Shown piece after piece: positions 21,113 to 22,380 of a stretch of DNA of 22,380 bases. A program made the position numbers and the translations under genes. Location: contig WGAU01000147.1 in NCBI GenBank assembly GCA_015494645.1, positions 1-22,380 of the forward strand, in the 5' to 3' direction. Origin of the DNA: Aquificota bacterium (GTDB lineage Bacteria > Thermosulfidibacterota > Thermosulfidibacteria > Thermosulfidibacterales > Thermosulfidibacteraceae). The notes beneath the pieces are model-generated. The model saw only the letters and a list, made by a program, of their open reading frames with translations. It was not told where the DNA came from and ran no database searches. The stretch's first letter is position 1. The number at the start of each line of letters is the position of its first letter.

Positions 21113-22380
21113 ATGGTGAAAATAAAGTACGGTTGTTCTTTGCTTACTGAGGATATCTTAGCGAAAATGGAGCCTCTTCTTGTTGAGGCTCATAGGTGGC
21201 TTGAAGGGTTGAGGAAAGCTAAAGAGGTTGGATTTATGGATCTTCCCTATCGCGATCCTTCCAACACATTGGATCTTGCCCGTAGGATGAGGGAAACTAC
21301 GGACACTTTGGTGCTCATAGGTATAGGAGGTTCTTCCTTAGGAGCCGAGTGCGTTATGCAGGTTACAGGTAAAGACAAGGGATTTTATGTGTTGGACAAC
21401 GTTGATCCGGAAAAATTTTTCTCGGTGTTGTCCAGTATAGATCCTCGCAAAAGTTGCTTTAATGTTGTATCAAAGTCCGGATCAACTACGGAAACTGTAG
21501 TTAATTTCTTCATGGTTAAGTCTCTCTTGGAGAAGCATATGAGCTGGGATACCTTGAAAAAGCATTTGGTTATCACCACCGATCCAGAGAAAGGCTTCTT
21601 GAGAGAATTCACCCTAAAAGAGAATATTACTTTCCTTGAAGTTCCTCCAAATGTGGGTGGACGTTTTTCTGTTCTTTCAGATGTGGGACTATTCCCTGCG
21701 GCGTATATGGGGGTTGATGTGAACGCCTTACTTGAAGGAGCCCGTCTGGCTTTAGATCACTGTTCAAAGCCATCTCTGTCAGAGAATCCGGCTTGGATCT
21801 TAGCAGCCTTCCATTACTTCCACTATAGAGGTGGCAAAAACATAGCCGTTATGATGCCTTACTGCGAGAGATTATCCCTGTTTGTAGATTGGTGGAGACA
21901 ACTTTGGGCGGAAAGTTTGGGTAAAAACAGTTGTGGTCAAACCCCTGTAAAGGCTATTGGTACGGTGGATCAGCATTCCCAAATACAGCTTTACAACGAT
22001 GGGCCTAAGGACAAAGTCATCACATTTATGGTTGTGAAAAAGATGTTCCACGATTTTACCCTGGATGATAGCTTACCTGAAGCCTTTGTGTATCTCAGGG
22101 AGAAAACACTTTCTGAGGTTCTAAAGGCTTCTTACCTTGGAACCGCTTCTGCCCTTTATAAAAACGGGGTTCCCTTTATTACAATTGAAATAGAGGAGTT
22201 GAACGAAAAGAGCTTGGGCATGCTTTTTATGATTTACGAGGTGGCCACTGCCCTTTCAGGATACCTTTATAACCTTAATCCCTTTGACCAGCCTGGTGTG
22301 GAGGAAGGTAAAAGGCTTACTAAAGGGCTACTTGGATTTGCTGGGTTTGAGGAAAAGGCTAAAGAGGCTTTGGATGTAGA
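21113..22380 (+). CDS. pgi: Glucose-6-phosphate isomerase (3' end beyond the window)
   Basis: PGI interconverts glucose-6-phosphate and fructose-6-phosphate in glycolysis/gluconeogenesis. The frame is open for 422 codons to the window edge. It has LVLIGIGGSSLGAE (70-79 region), the phosphate-binding SKSGSTTET, PPNVGGRFSVLSDVGLFPAA containing the conserved GGRFS, the acidic catalytic region WAESLGKN, the catalytic His segment TVDQHSQIQLY, and the C-terminal FDQPGVEEGK with the catalytic Lys. The short N-terminus is that of the compact bacterial type (about 430-450 residues), so only a few residues are missing. ATG 21113 has GAGGTG 4 nt upstream. It is divergent from the channel gene, 53 nt apart. 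Confidence 0.96.
   Translation, partial: MVKIKYGCSLLTEDILAKMEPLLVEAHRWLEGLRKAKEVGFMDLPYRDPSNTLDLARRMRETTDTLVLIGIGGSSLGAECVMQVTGKDKGFYVLDNVDPEKFFSVLSSIDPRKSCFNVVSKSGSTTETVVNFFMVKSLLEKHMSWDTLKKHLVITTDPEKGFLREFTLKENITFLEVPPNVGGRFSVLSDVGLFPAAYMGVDVNALLEGARLALDHCSKPSLSENPAWILAAFHYFHYRGGKNIAVMMPYCERLSLFVDWWRQLWAESLGKNSCGQTPVKAIGTVDQHSQIQLYNDGPKDKVITFMVVKKMFHDFTLDDSLPEAFVYLREKTLSEVLKASYLGTASALYKNGVPFITIEIEELNEKSLGMLFMIYEVATALSGYLYNLNPFDQPGVEEGKRLTKGLLGFAGFEEKAKEALDV

Overview
The window looks like the chromosome of a thermophilic bacterium, most likely of the Aquificota (Hydrogenobacter/Thermocrinis/Aquifex type). This is inference from several signs: Lys/Glu-rich proteins with AGG/AGA as the main Arg codons, strong AGGAGG-type ribosome binding sites, frequent GTG and TTG starts, very tight packing, and long operons joining unrelated housekeeping genes. 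No 16S or other decisive marker is present.

Layout. (1) Positions 1-11249, minus strand: one nearly unbroken run of 14 genes, read right to left as phasin-like protein, hisB, hisH, a radical SAM protein with a helix-hairpin-helix (HhH) tail, a DUF89 phosphatase, a nitronate-monooxygenase-like flavoprotein, a second radical SAM protein with a winged-helix tail, an exported DJ-1/PfpI protein, tilS, hpt, cysE, a DksA/TraR zinc-finger protein, epmA (genX) and uvrB (cut by the left edge). Most neighbours overlap by 4-77 bp. A sigma70-like promoter just upstream of cysE probably gives the last four genes separate transcription. (2) Positions 11299-12816, plus strand: an ArnT/GT83-type membrane glycosyltransferase, divergent from the phasin gene. 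(3) Positions 12817-13478: a gene-poor stretch holding a decayed IS3-family insertion sequence (minus strand, several deletions and frameshifts) and then the leader of the ribosomal protein genes. (4) Positions 13479-19991, plus strand: rpmI, rplT, ktrA-like, pheS, pheT, ndk, aroE and a cob(I)alamin adenosyltransferase, closely spaced or overlapping. (5) Positions 19995-21059, minus strand: a two-helix MthK-like potassium channel, convergent with the previous block with only 3 nt between stop codons. (6) From 21113 to the right edge, plus strand: pgi, cut by the window end.

Themes. The left operon mixes His biosynthesis, Cys biosynthesis, purine salvage, tRNA-Ile lysidine formation, EF-P modification, a DksA-like regulator and DNA repair with four poorly characterised proteins (DUF89, the flavin enzyme, DJ-1, radical SAM) that could form a metabolite-repair module. 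The right block is a translation operon (L35, L20, PheRS) into which an RCK potassium regulator has been inserted.

No CRISPR array, tRNA, rRNA, phage or defence system is visible. The most unusual points are: a good ribosome binding site before an internal Met of the potassium channel, which would give a separate soluble RCK subunit as known for archaeal MthK; the 77-bp out-of-frame overlap between the HhH radical SAM gene and the DUF89 gene; and the decayed insertion sequence directly upstream of rpmI. I found no clear case for a wholly new system.
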